A model generated the notes under the pieces. That model saw only the letters and a list, made by a program, of their open reading frames with translations. It ran no database searches and was not told the DNA's origin. From an uncultured Prevotella sp. (GTDB taxonomy: Bacteria; Bacteroidota; Bacteroidia; Bacteroidales; Bacteroidaceae): DNA of 64,000 nt. A program made the position numbers and the translations under genes. Shown piece by piece: positions 1 to 8,997 of the stretch. The number at the start of each line of letters is the position of its first letter. Position 1 is the stretch's first letter. The stretch is from the NCBI GenBank assembly GCA_937898715.1, contig CALEKA010000069.1, positions 1 through 64,000 on the forward strand, read 5' to 3'.

Positions 1-73
1 CTACCCAAGGCGTTGCCTTGGGCTATGGAATTCATTGGGCTTTCAGCCCGCCCATTCTAAATCCGAAACTAAG
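1..73. repeat. Dispersed inverted-repeat element, partial copy
   Basis: The first 73 bases match the right end of a second copy at about 22975-23046 almost base for base, including the hairpins CCCAAGGCGTTGCCTTGGG and GGGCTTTCAGCCC and the tail TAAATCCGAAACT. The copy is cut by the window edge. It is non-coding palindromic DNA. Bases 74-220 hold nothing recognisable. Confidence 0.8.
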
Positions 74-220
74 ATGAACGTTTCCAATCTCATGCCTACG
101 GGATAAAGACACGACTTTCTTTAGAGAAAACTTCAGTGAAATATTAATGTCTGATTAATGAGCATTAATGTTCAAAGTAAGCGCGAAGCGCAAATCACAG
201 AATCTAATGAATTTATGTGA

Positions 221-246
221 CGCCGACGCGAGCCGCGTCGCCCACA
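221..246. repeat. REP-like GC palindrome (island A)
   Basis: One of 19 dispersed copies of a hairpin built from GCCGACGCG, a 3-4 nt centre and CGCGTCGCCC. This copy has a substituted centre (AGCC) and the CCCACAGAAC flank. It marks the left edge of island A. Confidence 0.8.
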
Positions 247-510
247 GAACGGATGAGGGCCTCATTTCTTGCCCTTACGCACGCGCGCGCATCATTCGTT
301 TTTTCCTTCCCAAAAGTCTGCATCCCCCACAATATGCATGTAATCCGTTTATAATCAAACGTTTCAAAAGTGCAACCAACCCAGACTTGCCTACACTTTG
401 CCTACACTTTTGCTTGCACTCAGCCGATTTTCCATAAGAGAGGCATGACGAGCCCCACCCTCCCCTTTTTATCCCTCTTCCCTATCGGGAAATCTCCCCT
501 CTTTGACCGA

Positions 511-619
511 GAAAATTATCCTACGGTACAAGAAAAATTATCCTACGGTGCAGGAAAAATTATCCTACGATGCAGGAAAAATTATCCTACGATGCAGGGA
601 AAATTATCCCATGGTGCAG
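511..619. repeat. 22-bp tandem array, 5 units (island A)
   Basis: Five units start at 511, 532, 554, 576 and 598. The first is 21 bp and the rest 22 bp. Each carries GAAAAATTATCC followed by TACGRTGCAG; units 3 and 4 are identical. There are no spacers, so this is not a CRISPR. Confidence 0.95.
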
Positions 620-770
620 GAAGAATGAGAGCAAGGTGGCAGACAGTGACACTCACAACATTCTGATTATCAACAACATAAGCCCTAACAATGGCAGAGT
701 GATGGCATTACACCCTAAAACACGCTGATGCGCACGCGCGCGAGGAGACGAGAAGAAAGCAAAGACAAAG

Positions 771-802
771 TTTGGCATTCTCAGCAGAATAAAGTAATTT
801 TG
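771..802 (+). promoter_or_regulatory. fhs promoter
   Basis: TTTG at 771-774, 20 bp, then TAATTTTG at 795-802. This fits the Bacteroidetes sigma-ABfr consensus and gives a leader of roughly 65 nt before fhs. Confidence 0.7.
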
Positions 803-871
803 TGGGGAGAAACACAAAACCTTTCTTAACAACAAGATTCGACTTATCCATCCAACCCATAATTTACCACA

Positions 872-2539
872 ATGAAGACAGATATCGAAATTGCACACAG
901 CACAGAGCTGAAGCGCATTGATGAGGTAGCCACCCAAATGGGTATTGACCCCGAAAACATTGAGCATTATGGCAAGCACATAGCCAAGCTCCCCCTTTCG
1001 CTCATCGACGAGAAGAAGCAGGGTAAACTCATTCTCGTGACAGCCATTACCGCTACACGCGCTGGTATAGGTAAGACCACCGTAAGCATCGGTCTCGCCC
1101 TTGGCCTTAATGCCATTGGCAAAAAGGCTTGTGTGGCTCTGCGCGAACCCTCGCTCGGCCCCTGCTTCGGCATGAAGGGCGGTGCTGCAGGTGGCGGTTA
1201 TGCTCAGGTGCTCCCGATGGAGCGTATCAACCTCCACTTCACGGGCGACTTTCATGCGATCACCTCGGCTCACAACATGATAGCCGCACTGCTCGATAAC
1301 TATCTTTATCAACACCAGAAGGAAGGCTTCGGACTGCGCGAAATCCTGTGGCGCCGTGTGCTCGACGTCAACGATCGTTCGCTCCGCTCTATCGTGACGG
1401 GCCTTGGCCCTGCCACCAATGGCATCACGCAGCAGGCTGGATTCGACATCACACCAGCCTCAGAGCTGATGGCCATCCTCTGCTTGGCAAGCGATGAGGC
1501 CGACCTCCGCCGCCGTATCGAAAACATCCTCTTGGGCTATACCTATGAGGGTAAACCCTTCACAGTGAAGGATCTCGGCGTGGCAGGTGCTATCATGGTA
1601 TTGCTCAAGGACGCTATCAAGCCCAATCTGGTGCAGACCACAGAAAATACACCCGCCATCGTTCACGGAGGCCCCTTCGCCAACATCGCTCATGGATGCA
1701 ACTCTCTCGTGGCAACCCGTATGGCACTCTCGCATGCTGACTATACCATCACGGAGGCTGGATTTGGTGCCGATCTGGGTGCAGAGAAGTTCTACAACAT
1801 CCTCTGCCGCAAGAGCGGACTCCAACCCGACTTGACTGTCATCGTAGCCACTGCACAGGGACTGAAGATGCACGGCGGCGTAGAGCTCGACCACATCAAG
1901 GAACCCAACGAAGAGGGACTTCGCAAGGGCTTGGCCAACCTCGACCGCCACGTGAAGAATCTGCAGGGCTTCGGACAGAGCGTAGTAGTGGTGTTCAACC
2001 GCTTCGCGGACGATACCGACAGCGAGATGGAACTCCTCAAGCACCACTGCGAGGCAGAACTCGGCGTGCCCTTCGCCATCAATCGCACTTACGCCGAGGG
2101 CGGACAGGGCGGTAAGGACATGGCACAACTCGTGGTAGATACCATCGAGCGTCATCCCTCACAGAAGCCGCTCCACCTGACTTATGCCGACGACGATCCC
2201 ATCCGCACAAAGATCGAAAAGGTGGCAAAGACCATCTATGGCGCAGCGAGCGTGACTTTCGCCAAGCCTGCCCTCAAGCGCATTAAGTTGGCAGAAGAGC
2301 ACGGCATGGCTCACTTCCCCGTGTGCATTGCCAAGACGCAGTTCTCCTTCTCTGCCGATGCTAAGCAGTATGGTGCCGTGTCGGGCTTCAATATTCTGAT
2401 TAAAGACGTAGTGCTCAATGCCGGTGCCGAGATGATTGTAGCCATTGCCGGCGACATCCTCCGTATGCCTGGTCTTCCTAAAGACCCTCAGGCCAACCAC
2501 ATCGACTATGTGGACGGGGAGATTGTGGGACTCAGTTAG
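872..2539 (+). CDS. fhs: Formate--tetrahydrofolate ligase
   Basis: Cytosolic enzyme that joins formate to tetrahydrofolate with ATP, giving 10-formyl-THF for purine and one-carbon metabolism. The 555 residues match the usual family length. A P-loop lies at about residues 62-70 (TRAGIGKTT), the family glycine-rich signature [11 protein letters not shown] at 100-110, and the second signature near [12 protein letters not shown]. The loop proline usual in this family (PT-AGxGKTT) is replaced by [10 protein letters not shown], a mild deviation. The start is the first ATG of the conserved N-terminus (MKTDIEIA). It has its own promoter at the end of island A and is followed by a GGTTATAA inverted repeat. 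Confidence 0.97.
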   Translation: MKTDIEIAHSTELKRIDEVATQMGIDPENIEHYGKHIAKLPLSLIDEKKQGKLILVTAITATRAGIGKTTVSIGLALGLNAIGKKACVALREPSLGPCFGMKGGAAGGGYAQVLPMERINLHFTGDFHAITSAHNMIAALLDNYLYQHQKEGFGLREILWRRVLDVNDRSLRSIVTGLGPATNGITQQAGFDITPASELMAILCLASDEADLRRRIENILLGYTYEGKPFTVKDLGVAGAIMVLLKDAIKPNLVQTTENTPAIVHGGPFANIAHGCNSLVATRMALSHADYTITEAGFGADLGAEKFYNILCRKSGLQPDLTVIVATAQGLKMHGGVELDHIKEPNEEGLRKGLANLDRHVKNLQGFGQSVVVVFNRFADDTDSEMELLKHHCEAELGVPFAINRTYAEGGQGGKDMAQLVVDTIERHPSQKPLHLTYADDDPIRTKIEKVAKTIYGAASVTFAKPALKRIKLAEEHGMAHFPVCIAKTQFSFSADAKQYGAVSGFNILIKDVVLNAGAEMIVAIAGDILRMPGLPKDPQANHIDYVDGEIVGLS

Positions 2540-2544
2540 TCTGG

Positions 2545-2638
2545 AGTTTTAAGGTTATAAGGTTATAAAGTCACCTCTTGTGGTAAAAAGCAATCTGATG
2601 GCAACATTATAACCTTATAACCTCAAAACTTAAAACTA
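2545..2638. repeat. GGTTATAA-family inverted repeat after fhs
   Basis: AAGGTTATAAGGTTATAA on the left faces TTATAACCTTATAACC on the right, separated by about 35 nt. The same vocabulary forms the 35-bp array at 33141 and the inverted repeat after purL. It may end fhs transcription. Confidence 0.7.
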
Positions 2639-2668
2639 ATATAAACTTCTAAACTAAGCGAAGCGCTT

Positions 2669-3898
2669 ATGACCATAGTAGACAGATTTCTCAAATACGT
2701 AGCATTCGACACGCAGAGCGCCGAAGATGCTACCACCACGCCAAGTACGGCAAAGCAACTTAAGCTCGCAGAATACCTGCGCGACGAACTCTCTCAGATG
2801 GGACTCACTGAGGTGGAGATGGATGAGAATGGCTACGTATATGCCACCCTTCCCGCCACCGCAGGCCACGACAACGTGCCTACCATCGGATTTATCTCGC
2901 ATATGGACACCAGCCCCGACTGCTCGGGAGCCAATATCCACCCGCGCATTGTGAAAAGCTATGATGGCTCCGACATCGTGCTCGACGCTGAGGCTGGCAT
3001 CGTGACCTCGCCTAAGAAGTTTCCCGAACTTCTCGACCACGTGGGCGAAGACCTCATCGTGACTGATGGACATACGCTGCTCGGCGCCGACGATAAGGCT
3101 GGTATTGCCGAGATCGTACAGGCCATGGAGTACCTCTTGGCTCATCCCGAAATCAAGCACGGCAAGGTGCGCGTAGGCTTCAACCCCGACGAAGAGATCG
3201 GCCTCGGCGCACATAAGTTCGACGTAGAGAAGTTTGGCTGCCAGTGGGGCTACACCATGGATGGTGGCGAACTGGGCGAACTCGAATACGAAAACTTCAA
3301 CGCGGCAAGCACCAAGATAGAAGTGCGCGGCGTGAGCGTACACCCGGGTTATGCCAAAGGCAAGATGATCAACGCTGCCCGCGTGGCAACCGAACTGGCT
3401 TCGCTCCTGCCCGTGACCGAAACGCCCGAACAGACCGTGGAGTACGAAGGATTCTTCCACCTGCTCGGCATTGAAGGCAACGTAGAGAAGGCCTCACTCT
3501 CATACATCATTCGTGACCACGATCGTGCACGCTTCGAACAGCGTAAGCAGCTCGTAGAGAAGGCTGCCCAGTGGATAAACCTTCGCTATGGCGAGGGCAC
3601 CGTCAAGGCTACCATCGCCGACCAGTATTATAATATGCGCGAGAAGATAGAACCCGTGCCCCACGTGGTCGACATCGTGCTCGATGCCATGAAGGAATGC
3701 GGCATACCCTCTAAGGTGCGTGCCATCCGTGGCGGTACGGACGGTGCTCAGCTCTCATTCATGGGACTGCCCTGCCCTAACATCTTCGCCGGCGGTCTCA
3801 ACTTCCACGGCCCTCACGAGTTTCTCCCCATCCCCTCAATGGAGAAGGCTTCGCAGCTCGTGGTGAAGATCATCGAACTCACTGCAAAGAGAGGATAA
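2669..3898 (+). CDS. pepT: Peptidase T (tripeptide aminopeptidase, M20B)
   Basis: Cytosolic dizinc aminopeptidase that removes the N-terminal residue from tripeptides. The 409 residues match PepT. Visible M20 landmarks are H78 and D80 in SHMDTSPD, the bridging aspartate in GADDKAG (D141/D142), E175-E176 in NPDEEIG, the [15 protein letters not shown] segment, and a C-terminal histidine in NFHGPHEF. The start follows a short AT-rich leader; no separate promoter was identified. It is flanked by repeats on both sides and is probably transcribed alone or with fhs. Confidence 0.96.
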   Translation: MTIVDRFLKYVAFDTQSAEDATTTPSTAKQLKLAEYLRDELSQMGLTEVEMDENGYVYATLPATAGHDNVPTIGFISHMDTSPDCSGANIHPRIVKSYDGSDIVLDAEAGIVTSPKKFPELLDHVGEDLIVTDGHTLLGADDKAGIAEIVQAMEYLLAHPEIKHGKVRVGFNPDEEIGLGAHKFDVEKFGCQWGYTMDGGELGELEYENFNAASTKIEVRGVSVHPGYAKGKMINAARVATELASLLPVTETPEQTVEYEGFFHLLGIEGNVEKASLSYIIRDHDRARFEQRKQLVEKAAQWINLRYGEGTVKATIADQYYNMREKIEPVPHVVDIVLDAMKECGIPSKVRAIRGGTDGAQLSFMGLPCPNIFAGGLNFHGPHEFLPIPSMEKASQLVVKIIELTAKRG

Positions 3899-3932
3899 AG
3901 CAAAAAGGAGAGACAACTTCTCATTCGCTCTG

Positions 3933-4150
3933 TGGGCGACGCGTCTCGCGTCGGCAGCACCAGCGAACAAGAAGTCTACTCAACCAATACCGGGGGCGAC
4001 GCGTCCTCGCGTCGGCATGAGCAAGAAAGCCCCTACCTACTTTAGTATTGTGGGCATTTCCTCTTGCGCCGACGCGGGGACGCGTCGCCCCCAGTATTGG
4101 CTGAAAAGTTGCTTGCCCGCTGGCACTGCCGACGCGAGACGCGTCGCCCA
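3933..4150. repeat. Cluster of four nested REP-like palindromes
   Basis: Copies at 3933-3955 and 3994-4018 (one orientation) and 4068-4090 and 4127-4150 (the other). The outer two share a 3-nt centre and the CTGTGGGC flank; the inner two share a 4-nt centre and a GGGGGC flank. The cluster is therefore symmetric around about 4043, like a BIME of enteric bacteria. It fills the pepT-leuS gap together with the promoter cassette. Confidence 0.9.
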
Positions 4151-4159
4151 CAGAGCGAA

Positions 4160-4414
4160 TGGGGAGGCTGCGGCTCGGCAATAAAAACAAAAGTCTTTGA
4201 CTTTCGTTTTGTATTGCGCTCGGTTTGCACTATCTTTCGCTCCACGCAAGATAGGCTGCGGCTCGGAAATAAAAACAAAAGTCTTTGACTTTCGTTTTGC
4301 ATTGCGCTCGGTTTGCACTATCTTTCGCTCCACGCAAGATAGGCTACACCTCGGCAATAAAAACAAAAGTCTTCGACTTTCGTTTTGTATTGCGCTCGGT
4401 TTGCACTATCTTTG
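4160..4414 (+). repeat. Triplicated promoter cassette upstream of leuS
   Basis: Three tandem copies of a roughly 90-bp unit. Each has GGCTGCGGCTCGG or a close variant, an AT-rich palindrome (AAAACAAAAGTC, TTT, GACTTTCGTTTT), TTGCGCTCGGTTTGCAC, and a -7 position. The two upstream copies read TATCTTTCG there, while the gene-proximal copy reads TATCTTTGC. Between copies, TATCTT and AAGATA form a small hairpin. The same unit stands upstream of glyS. Confidence 0.88.
4384..4414 (+). promoter_or_regulatory. leuS promoter (gene-proximal cassette copy)
   Basis: TTTG at 4384-4387, 19 bp, TATCTTTG at 4407-4414, giving a leader of about 24 nt to the leuS ATG. The spacer contains the CTCG-TTTGCAC block conserved at glyS, cysN and frr. 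Confidence 0.82.
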
Positions 4415-4441
4415 CACTACAATCGAAACAAACACTTAATA

Positions 4442-7282
4442 ATGGAATACAACTTCAGAGAAATCGAACAGAAGTGGCAGAAGACCTGGGCCACCGAGAA
4501 GACATACCATGTAGAGATCGACGAGAACAAGAAGAAGTTCTACGTGCTCAACATGTTCCCCTATCCCTCTGGCGCTGGCCTACATGTGGGTCACCCCCTG
4601 GGCTATATTGCCTCCGATATCTATGCACGCTATAAGCGCTCATGCGGCTACAACGTGCTCAACCCTATGGGATACGATGCCTACGGACTTCCCGCAGAGC
4701 AATATGCTATCCAGACCGGACAACATCCCGCTGTGACCACCGAAGCCAATATCAAGCGCTATCGTGAACAGCTCGACAAGATTGGCTTCTCGTTTGATTG
4801 GGACCGCGAAGTGCGCACCTGCGATCCAAAGTATTATCACTGGACGCAGTGGGCATTCCAGCAGATGTTCTCTCACTTCTACTGCAAGAAGTGTGAGAAG
4901 GCTCTCCCCATCTCTGAACTCGTAAAGCATTTCGAGGAGAAAGGTACCGAAGGCACTGAATCGCTCGCACAAAGCGAAGAACTCCACTTCACAGCAGAGG
5001 AGTGGAAGCAGATGAGCGATGTAGAGAAACAACAGGTGCTCATGAACTATCGTATCGCTTATCTGGGCGAGACTATGGTCAACTGGTGTCCGAAACTCGG
5101 CACCGTGCTGGCCAACGATGAGGTGGTAGACGGTGTGAGCGAACGTGGCGGCTATCCCGTAGTGCAGAAGAAGATGAAGCAATGGTGCCTCCGCGTATCA
5201 GCTTATGCACAGCGTTTGCTCGATGGCCTCGACAAAATCGATTGGACCGACTCGCTGAAGGAAACGCAGCGCAACTGGATCGGCCGCAGCGAGGGTACGG
5301 AAATGGAATTCTCCGTAAAAGACAGCGATGTGAAGTTTACCATCTTCACCACTCGTGCCGATACCATCTTTGGCGTAACCTTCATGGTGCTCGCTCCCGA
5401 AAGCGAACTCGTACAGCAACTCACTACTGAAGCTCAGAAGGCGGAAGTAGACGCTTATCTCGATGCTACGAAGAAGCGCACCGAGCGTGAGCGCATTTCC
5501 GATCGCCGCGTGACGGGTGTATTCACCGGTGCTTATGCCATCAATCCTTTCACGGGCGACGAAATCCCCGTATGGGTGAGCGACTATGTGCTCGCTGGCT
5601 ATGGCACGGGCGCCATCATGGCAGTGCCTGCTCACGACTCACGCGACTATGCCTTTGCTCGTCACTTCAACTTGCCCATCATTCCCCTCATCGAGGGTGC
5701 CGACGTGAGCGAAGAGAGTTTCGATGCCAAAGAAGGCACCGTGATGAACTCTCCCGCTGAGGGCAAACAGACGCTCAATGGCTTCTCGCTCAACGGACTG
5801 AGCGTGAAGGAGGCTATCGCAGCTACTAAAAAATTCGTAACAGAGAATCATCTCGGTCGCGTCAAGGTGAACTTCCGCTTGCGCGATGCCATCTTCTCAC
5901 GTCAACGCTATTGGGGAGAACCTTTCCCCGTATATTATAAGGACGGTATGCCCCAGATGGTGCCCGCCGAATGTTTGCCTCTCGAGCTCCCCGAAGTGAC
6001 GAAGTTCCTTCCTACCGAGACAGGCGAACCTCCCCTCGGAAATGCTACTCGCTGGGCTTGGGATACGGAAAACAACTGCGTGACGGATAATGCTCGCATT
6101 GACAACGTCAAGGTGTTCCCTCTCGAACTCTCTACGATGCCGGGCTTCGCAGGTTCTTCAGCTTACTATCTGCGCTACATGGACCCCAACAACGACACGG
6201 CACTCGTAGGCAAGAATGCCGACGAGTACTGGCAAAACGTCGACCTCTACATCGGAGGTTCGGAACACGCTACGGGCCACCTCATCTACAGCCGATTCTG
6301 GGATAAGTTCCTCTTCGACTTGGGCATTTCATGCAAGGACGAACCCTTCCAGAAACTCGTCAACCAGGGCATGATTCAGGGACGTTCCAACTTCGTATAC
6401 CGTATTAAGGATACCAACACCTTCGTTAGCCTCGGGCTGAAGGATCAGTATGATACGACTCCTATCCACGTCGACGTAAACATTGTGCAGAACGATGTGC
6501 TCGATGTAGAAGCCTTCAAGCAGTGGCGTCCGGAGTACAACACAGCAGAGTTCATTCTCGAAAATGGCAAGTACGTATGCGGATGGGCCATCGAGAAGAT
6601 GTCGAAATCGATGTACAACGTGGTCAACCCCGACATGATCGTCGAGAAGTATGGCGCCGATACGCTTCGCCTCTACGAAATGTTCCTCGGTCCGATCAAT
6701 CAGAGCAAGCCCTGGGACTCTAACGGCATTGACGGATGCTTCCGCTTCCTGCGCAAGGTGTGGAACCTCTTCTACCCGAAAAACGGCGATTGGGCAGTGA
6801 CCGACGATGCTCCCTCGAAGGACAACCTCAAGACGCTTCACAAACTCATCAAGAAGGTGAGCGAGGATATTGAAGTGTTCTCTTACAATACTTCTATTCC
6901 CGCCTTCATGATCGCTGTGGGCGAACTGGCTCAGCAGAAGTGCACAAGCCGCGAGGTGCTCCAGCAGGTGGTAGTACTGCTCGCTCCATTCGCTCCCCAC
7001 ATTGCCGAAGAATTGTGGCATACGCTGGACAACCAGACAACCGTATGCGACGCTCCTTGGCCTAAGTACGACGAGCAGTATCTGAAAGAAGACTCTCAGA
7101 CGCTCTCTATCTCATTCAACGGCAAGACGCGCTTCACGCTCGACTTCCCCGCCGATGCCTCAAAGGATACTATCCAAGAGACAGCTCTCGCTTCAGAGCA
7201 AGCTCAGAAGTATCTCGAGGGTAAGCAGGTGGTCAAGGTAATCGTGGTGCCCGGACGCATCGTCAATATTGTCATCAAGTAA
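4442..7282 (+). CDS. leuS: Leucine--tRNA ligase
   Basis: Class Ia aminoacyl-tRNA synthetase that charges tRNA-Leu. The 946 residues fit the long Bacteroidetes form with an inserted CP1 editing domain. The HIGH-type motif is HVGH at residues 48-51 and the KMSKS motif is intact at 719-723. The start is the ATG at 4442 ([10 protein letters not shown]), because the longer open frame begins inside the promoter and encodes repeat DNA. It heads a group with yitT, rdgB and porZ on the same strand. Expression is probably set by the proximal cassette promoter. Confidence 0.97.
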   Translation: MEYNFREIEQKWQKTWATEKTYHVEIDENKKKFYVLNMFPYPSGAGLHVGHPLGYIASDIYARYKRSCGYNVLNPMGYDAYGLPAEQYAIQTGQHPAVTTEANIKRYREQLDKIGFSFDWDREVRTCDPKYYHWTQWAFQQMFSHFYCKKCEKALPISELVKHFEEKGTEGTESLAQSEELHFTAEEWKQMSDVEKQQVLMNYRIAYLGETMVNWCPKLGTVLANDEVVDGVSERGGYPVVQKKMKQWCLRVSAYAQRLLDGLDKIDWTDSLKETQRNWIGRSEGTEMEFSVKDSDVKFTIFTTRADTIFGVTFMVLAPESELVQQLTTEAQKAEVDAYLDATKKRTERERISDRRVTGVFTGAYAINPFTGDEIPVWVSDYVLAGYGTGAIMAVPAHDSRDYAFARHFNLPIIPLIEGADVSEESFDAKEGTVMNSPAEGKQTLNGFSLNGLSVKEAIAATKKFVTENHLGRVKVNFRLRDAIFSRQRYWGEPFPVYYKDGMPQMVPAECLPLELPEVTKFLPTETGEPPLGNATRWAWDTENNCVTDNARIDNVKVFPLELSTMPGFAGSSAYYLRYMDPNNDTALVGKNADEYWQNVDLYIGGSEHATGHLIYSRFWDKFLFDLGISCKDEPFQKLVNQGMIQGRSNFVYRIKDTNTFVSLGLKDQYDTTPIHVDVNIVQNDVLDVEAFKQWRPEYNTAEFILENGKYVCGWAIEKMSKSMYNVVNPDMIVEKYGADTLRLYEMFLGPINQSKPWDSNGIDGCFRFLRKVWNLFYPKNGDWAVTDDAPSKDNLKTLHKLIKKVSEDIEVFSYNTSIPAFMIAVGELAQQKCTSREVLQQVVVLLAPFAPHIAEELWHTLDNQTTVCDAPWPKYDEQYLKEDSQTLSISFNGKTRFTLDFPADASKDTIQETALASEQAQKYLEGKQVVKVIVVPGRIVNIVIK

Positions 7283-7320
7283 GAGGGCATTAGCCCCCTA
7301 ACTTAGCACATACTACACAA

Positions 7321-8286
7321 ATGGCAAAAATGTTCAAGACCTCTATCGGACAGGACATTCGCGACTACATCGTTATCACCCTCGGACTGGTGATGTATGC
7401 AGTCGGATTCACCTGCTTCCAGCTACCCTATGAAATCACCACCGGTGGCCTCGCTGGTGCCGGTGCCGTGATATTCTATGCCACAGGGTTCCCCGTGCAG
7501 TATACCTTCTTCGCGGTAAACATTCTCCTGCTTATCGCTGCCGTGAAGGTGCTGGGGTGGCGCTTCTGTCTCAAGACCATTTACGCCGTGTTTATGCTCT
7601 CCTTCTTGCTCGGCGTGGTACAGGAGATTATGCTACATCTGGGGCAAACGCGCCCCGATATGTTCCCCGATCTCAACCCCAATAGCCACCTGCCACAAGT
7701 GGTGCAGGGCAATGCTTTCATGTCGTGCATACTGGGTGCAGCATTGGAAGGCATCGGCGTAGGCTTTGTGTTCCTCCATAATGGTTCTACTGGCGGTACG
7801 GATATCATCGCCTCTATTATTAATAAGTATAAGGACGTCACACTGGGACAGATGATGATGCTCTGCGACGTGATAATCATCACTACGGCATTCTTCCTGC
7901 CCGATGGCGACGTAGACAAACTCCTCTACGGCTACTGCACACTCATCATCCTCAACTTGATGATCGACTACGTGGTGGATCGAGGCCGACAGTCTGTACA
8001 GTTCCTTATCTTCTCACGTCAGTACGACGACATTGCCGCAGCCATCAGTGCTACTCACCGCGGCGTGACTGTGCTCGACGGACAGGGATGGTACACCAAG
8101 CAGGAACGCAAGGTGCTCGTTGTCCTGGCCAAAAAGCGAGAAAGCACCAACATCTTCCGCATTATTCAGAGCATCGACCCCAACGCTTTTGTATCGCAGT
8201 CGAAAGTAATCGGTGTCTTTGGCGAAGGCTTCGACCGCATCAAGGTGAAAGCCAATAAGAAGGATGATTCCACCAACAATGCCTAA
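7321..8286 (+). CDS. YitT family membrane protein (DUF161/DUF2179)
   Basis: Polytopic inner-membrane protein of 321 residues. About five hydrophobic segments occupy the first 200 residues, with glycine-rich turns (TTGGLAGAGAV, STGGTDIIASI) typical of YitT repeats. The last 100 residues form the soluble DUF2179 domain (VTVLDGQGWY). The family's transport role is not established. It begins 39 bp after leuS and ends 28 bp before rdgB, so the three are probably co-transcribed. Confidence 0.88.
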   Translation: MAKMFKTSIGQDIRDYIVITLGLVMYAVGFTCFQLPYEITTGGLAGAGAVIFYATGFPVQYTFFAVNILLLIAAVKVLGWRFCLKTIYAVFMLSFLLGVVQEIMLHLGQTRPDMFPDLNPNSHLPQVVQGNAFMSCILGAALEGIGVGFVFLHNGSTGGTDIIASIINKYKDVTLGQMMMLCDVIIITTAFFLPDGDVDKLLYGYCTLIILNLMIDYVVDRGRQSVQFLIFSRQYDDIAAAISATHRGVTVLDGQGWYTKQERKVLVVLAKKRESTNIFRIIQSIDPNAFVSQSKVIGVFGEGFDRIKVKANKKDDSTNNA

Positions 8287-8313
8287 CTCTATAACTCTCT
8301 ACTGAATCCACGC

Positions 8314-8919
8314 ATGACAACACTCCATACCGATACCCCTCCATCATTGGTATTTGCTACCAATAATGCTCACAAACTCTCCGAGATAAGGGCCATCTTT
8401 GCTGGCAAACTGCAGATACTCTCGCTTGCTGACATTGACTGCCACGACGATATTCCCGAGACTGCCGATACGCTCGAGGGGAATGCGCTCATCAAAGCTC
8501 GATGGGTGAAAGAGAAGTATGGCTACGATTGCTTTGCCGACGATACGGGGCTGGAAGTGACGGCTCTCGATGGGCGACCCGGCGTGCATACCGCTCGCTA
8601 CGCTTACCCAGACCGCCACGATCCTGAGGCTAATACACAAAAACTCCTATCCGAACTTAAGGATAAGGCGGATCGCACGGCGCAATTCCGTACAGCGATT
8701 GCGCTGATACTTGATGGCGAAGAACACGTGTTTGAAGGCGTGGTGCGTGGTCAGATCGCTACAGAGAAGCGTGGCACCGAGGGCTTCGGCTACGATCCCG
8801 TGTTTATACCCGAAGATACAGGCCGCACCTTTGCCGAACTCGGCACGGAGGTGAAAAATAAAATTTCTCATCGTGCACGTGCCGTGGCACACCTGGTAGA
8901 GTTCTTACAAAGCAAATAA
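8314..8919 (+). CDS. rdgB: Non-canonical purine NTP pyrophosphatase (RdgB/HAM1)
   Basis: Hydrolyses ITP, dITP and XTP to monophosphates, keeping deaminated purines out of nucleic acids. The 201 residues match the family. The substrate loop is at residues 13-22 ([10 protein letters not shown]), with the metal-binding FADDTGLEV near 75-82 and the C-terminal GFGYDPVF motif. The N-terminus is about nine residues longer than usual, but no internal ATG precedes the motif. A hairpin terminator follows. Confidence 0.95.
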   Translation: MTTLHTDTPPSLVFATNNAHKLSEIRAIFAGKLQILSLADIDCHDDIPETADTLEGNALIKARWVKEKYGYDCFADDTGLEVTALDGRPGVHTARYAYPDRHDPEANTQKLLSELKDKADRTAQFRTAIALILDGEEHVFEGVVRGQIATEKRGTEGFGYDPVFIPEDTGRTFAELGTEVKNKISHRARAVAHLVEFLQSK

Positions 8920-8937
8920 CCCATTCCTTTGAAATCA

Positions 8938-8974
8938 GATAGCAGGAGCAGTGATTCCTGCTATTCTGTTTTAC
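8938..8974 (+). terminator. Terminator after rdgB
   Basis: AGATAGCAGGA pairs with TCCTGCTATTCT and is followed by GTTTT. It separates rdgB from porZ and argues against the upstream TTG start for porZ. Confidence 0.7.
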
Positions 8975-8997
8975 AGCACCTTATGATTCACGTAATT

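Larger units (their letters stand above)
247..802 (+). other. Intergenic 22-bp-repeat promoter island A
   Basis: This gene-free stretch follows the plan shared with islands B, C and D. In order it holds a CG-rich purine-pyrimidine alternating block (277-290), an oligo-T stretch, GCCTACACTTT blocks (388-420), five 22-bp tandem repeats (511-619), GATTATCAAC (664-673), a second CG-rich block in inverted orientation (731-743) and a Bacteroidetes promoter (771-802) facing fhs. Open frames inside it follow the repeats and resemble no protein. Function unknown. Confidence 0.75.

Noticed and set aside
511..619. CRISPR array
   Set aside because: Units are contiguous with no spacers and no cas genes are present.
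168..666. Two open frames in island A
   Set aside because: They run across the 22-bp array and palindromes, have no start context and resemble no protein.
664..673. Replication origin suggested by GATTATCAAC (near the DnaA box) and AT-rich arrays
   Set aside because: Only one or two such boxes per island, four islands, and no dnaA, dnaN or other origin-linked genes.
4037..4439. Several open frames in the leuS promoter cassettes
   Set aside because: Their translations repeat with the DNA repeats in several frames; the region is promoter DNA.
4385..4441. Longer LeuS start
   Set aside because: It lies inside the promoter, upstream of the expected transcription start; the conserved N-terminus begins at 4442.
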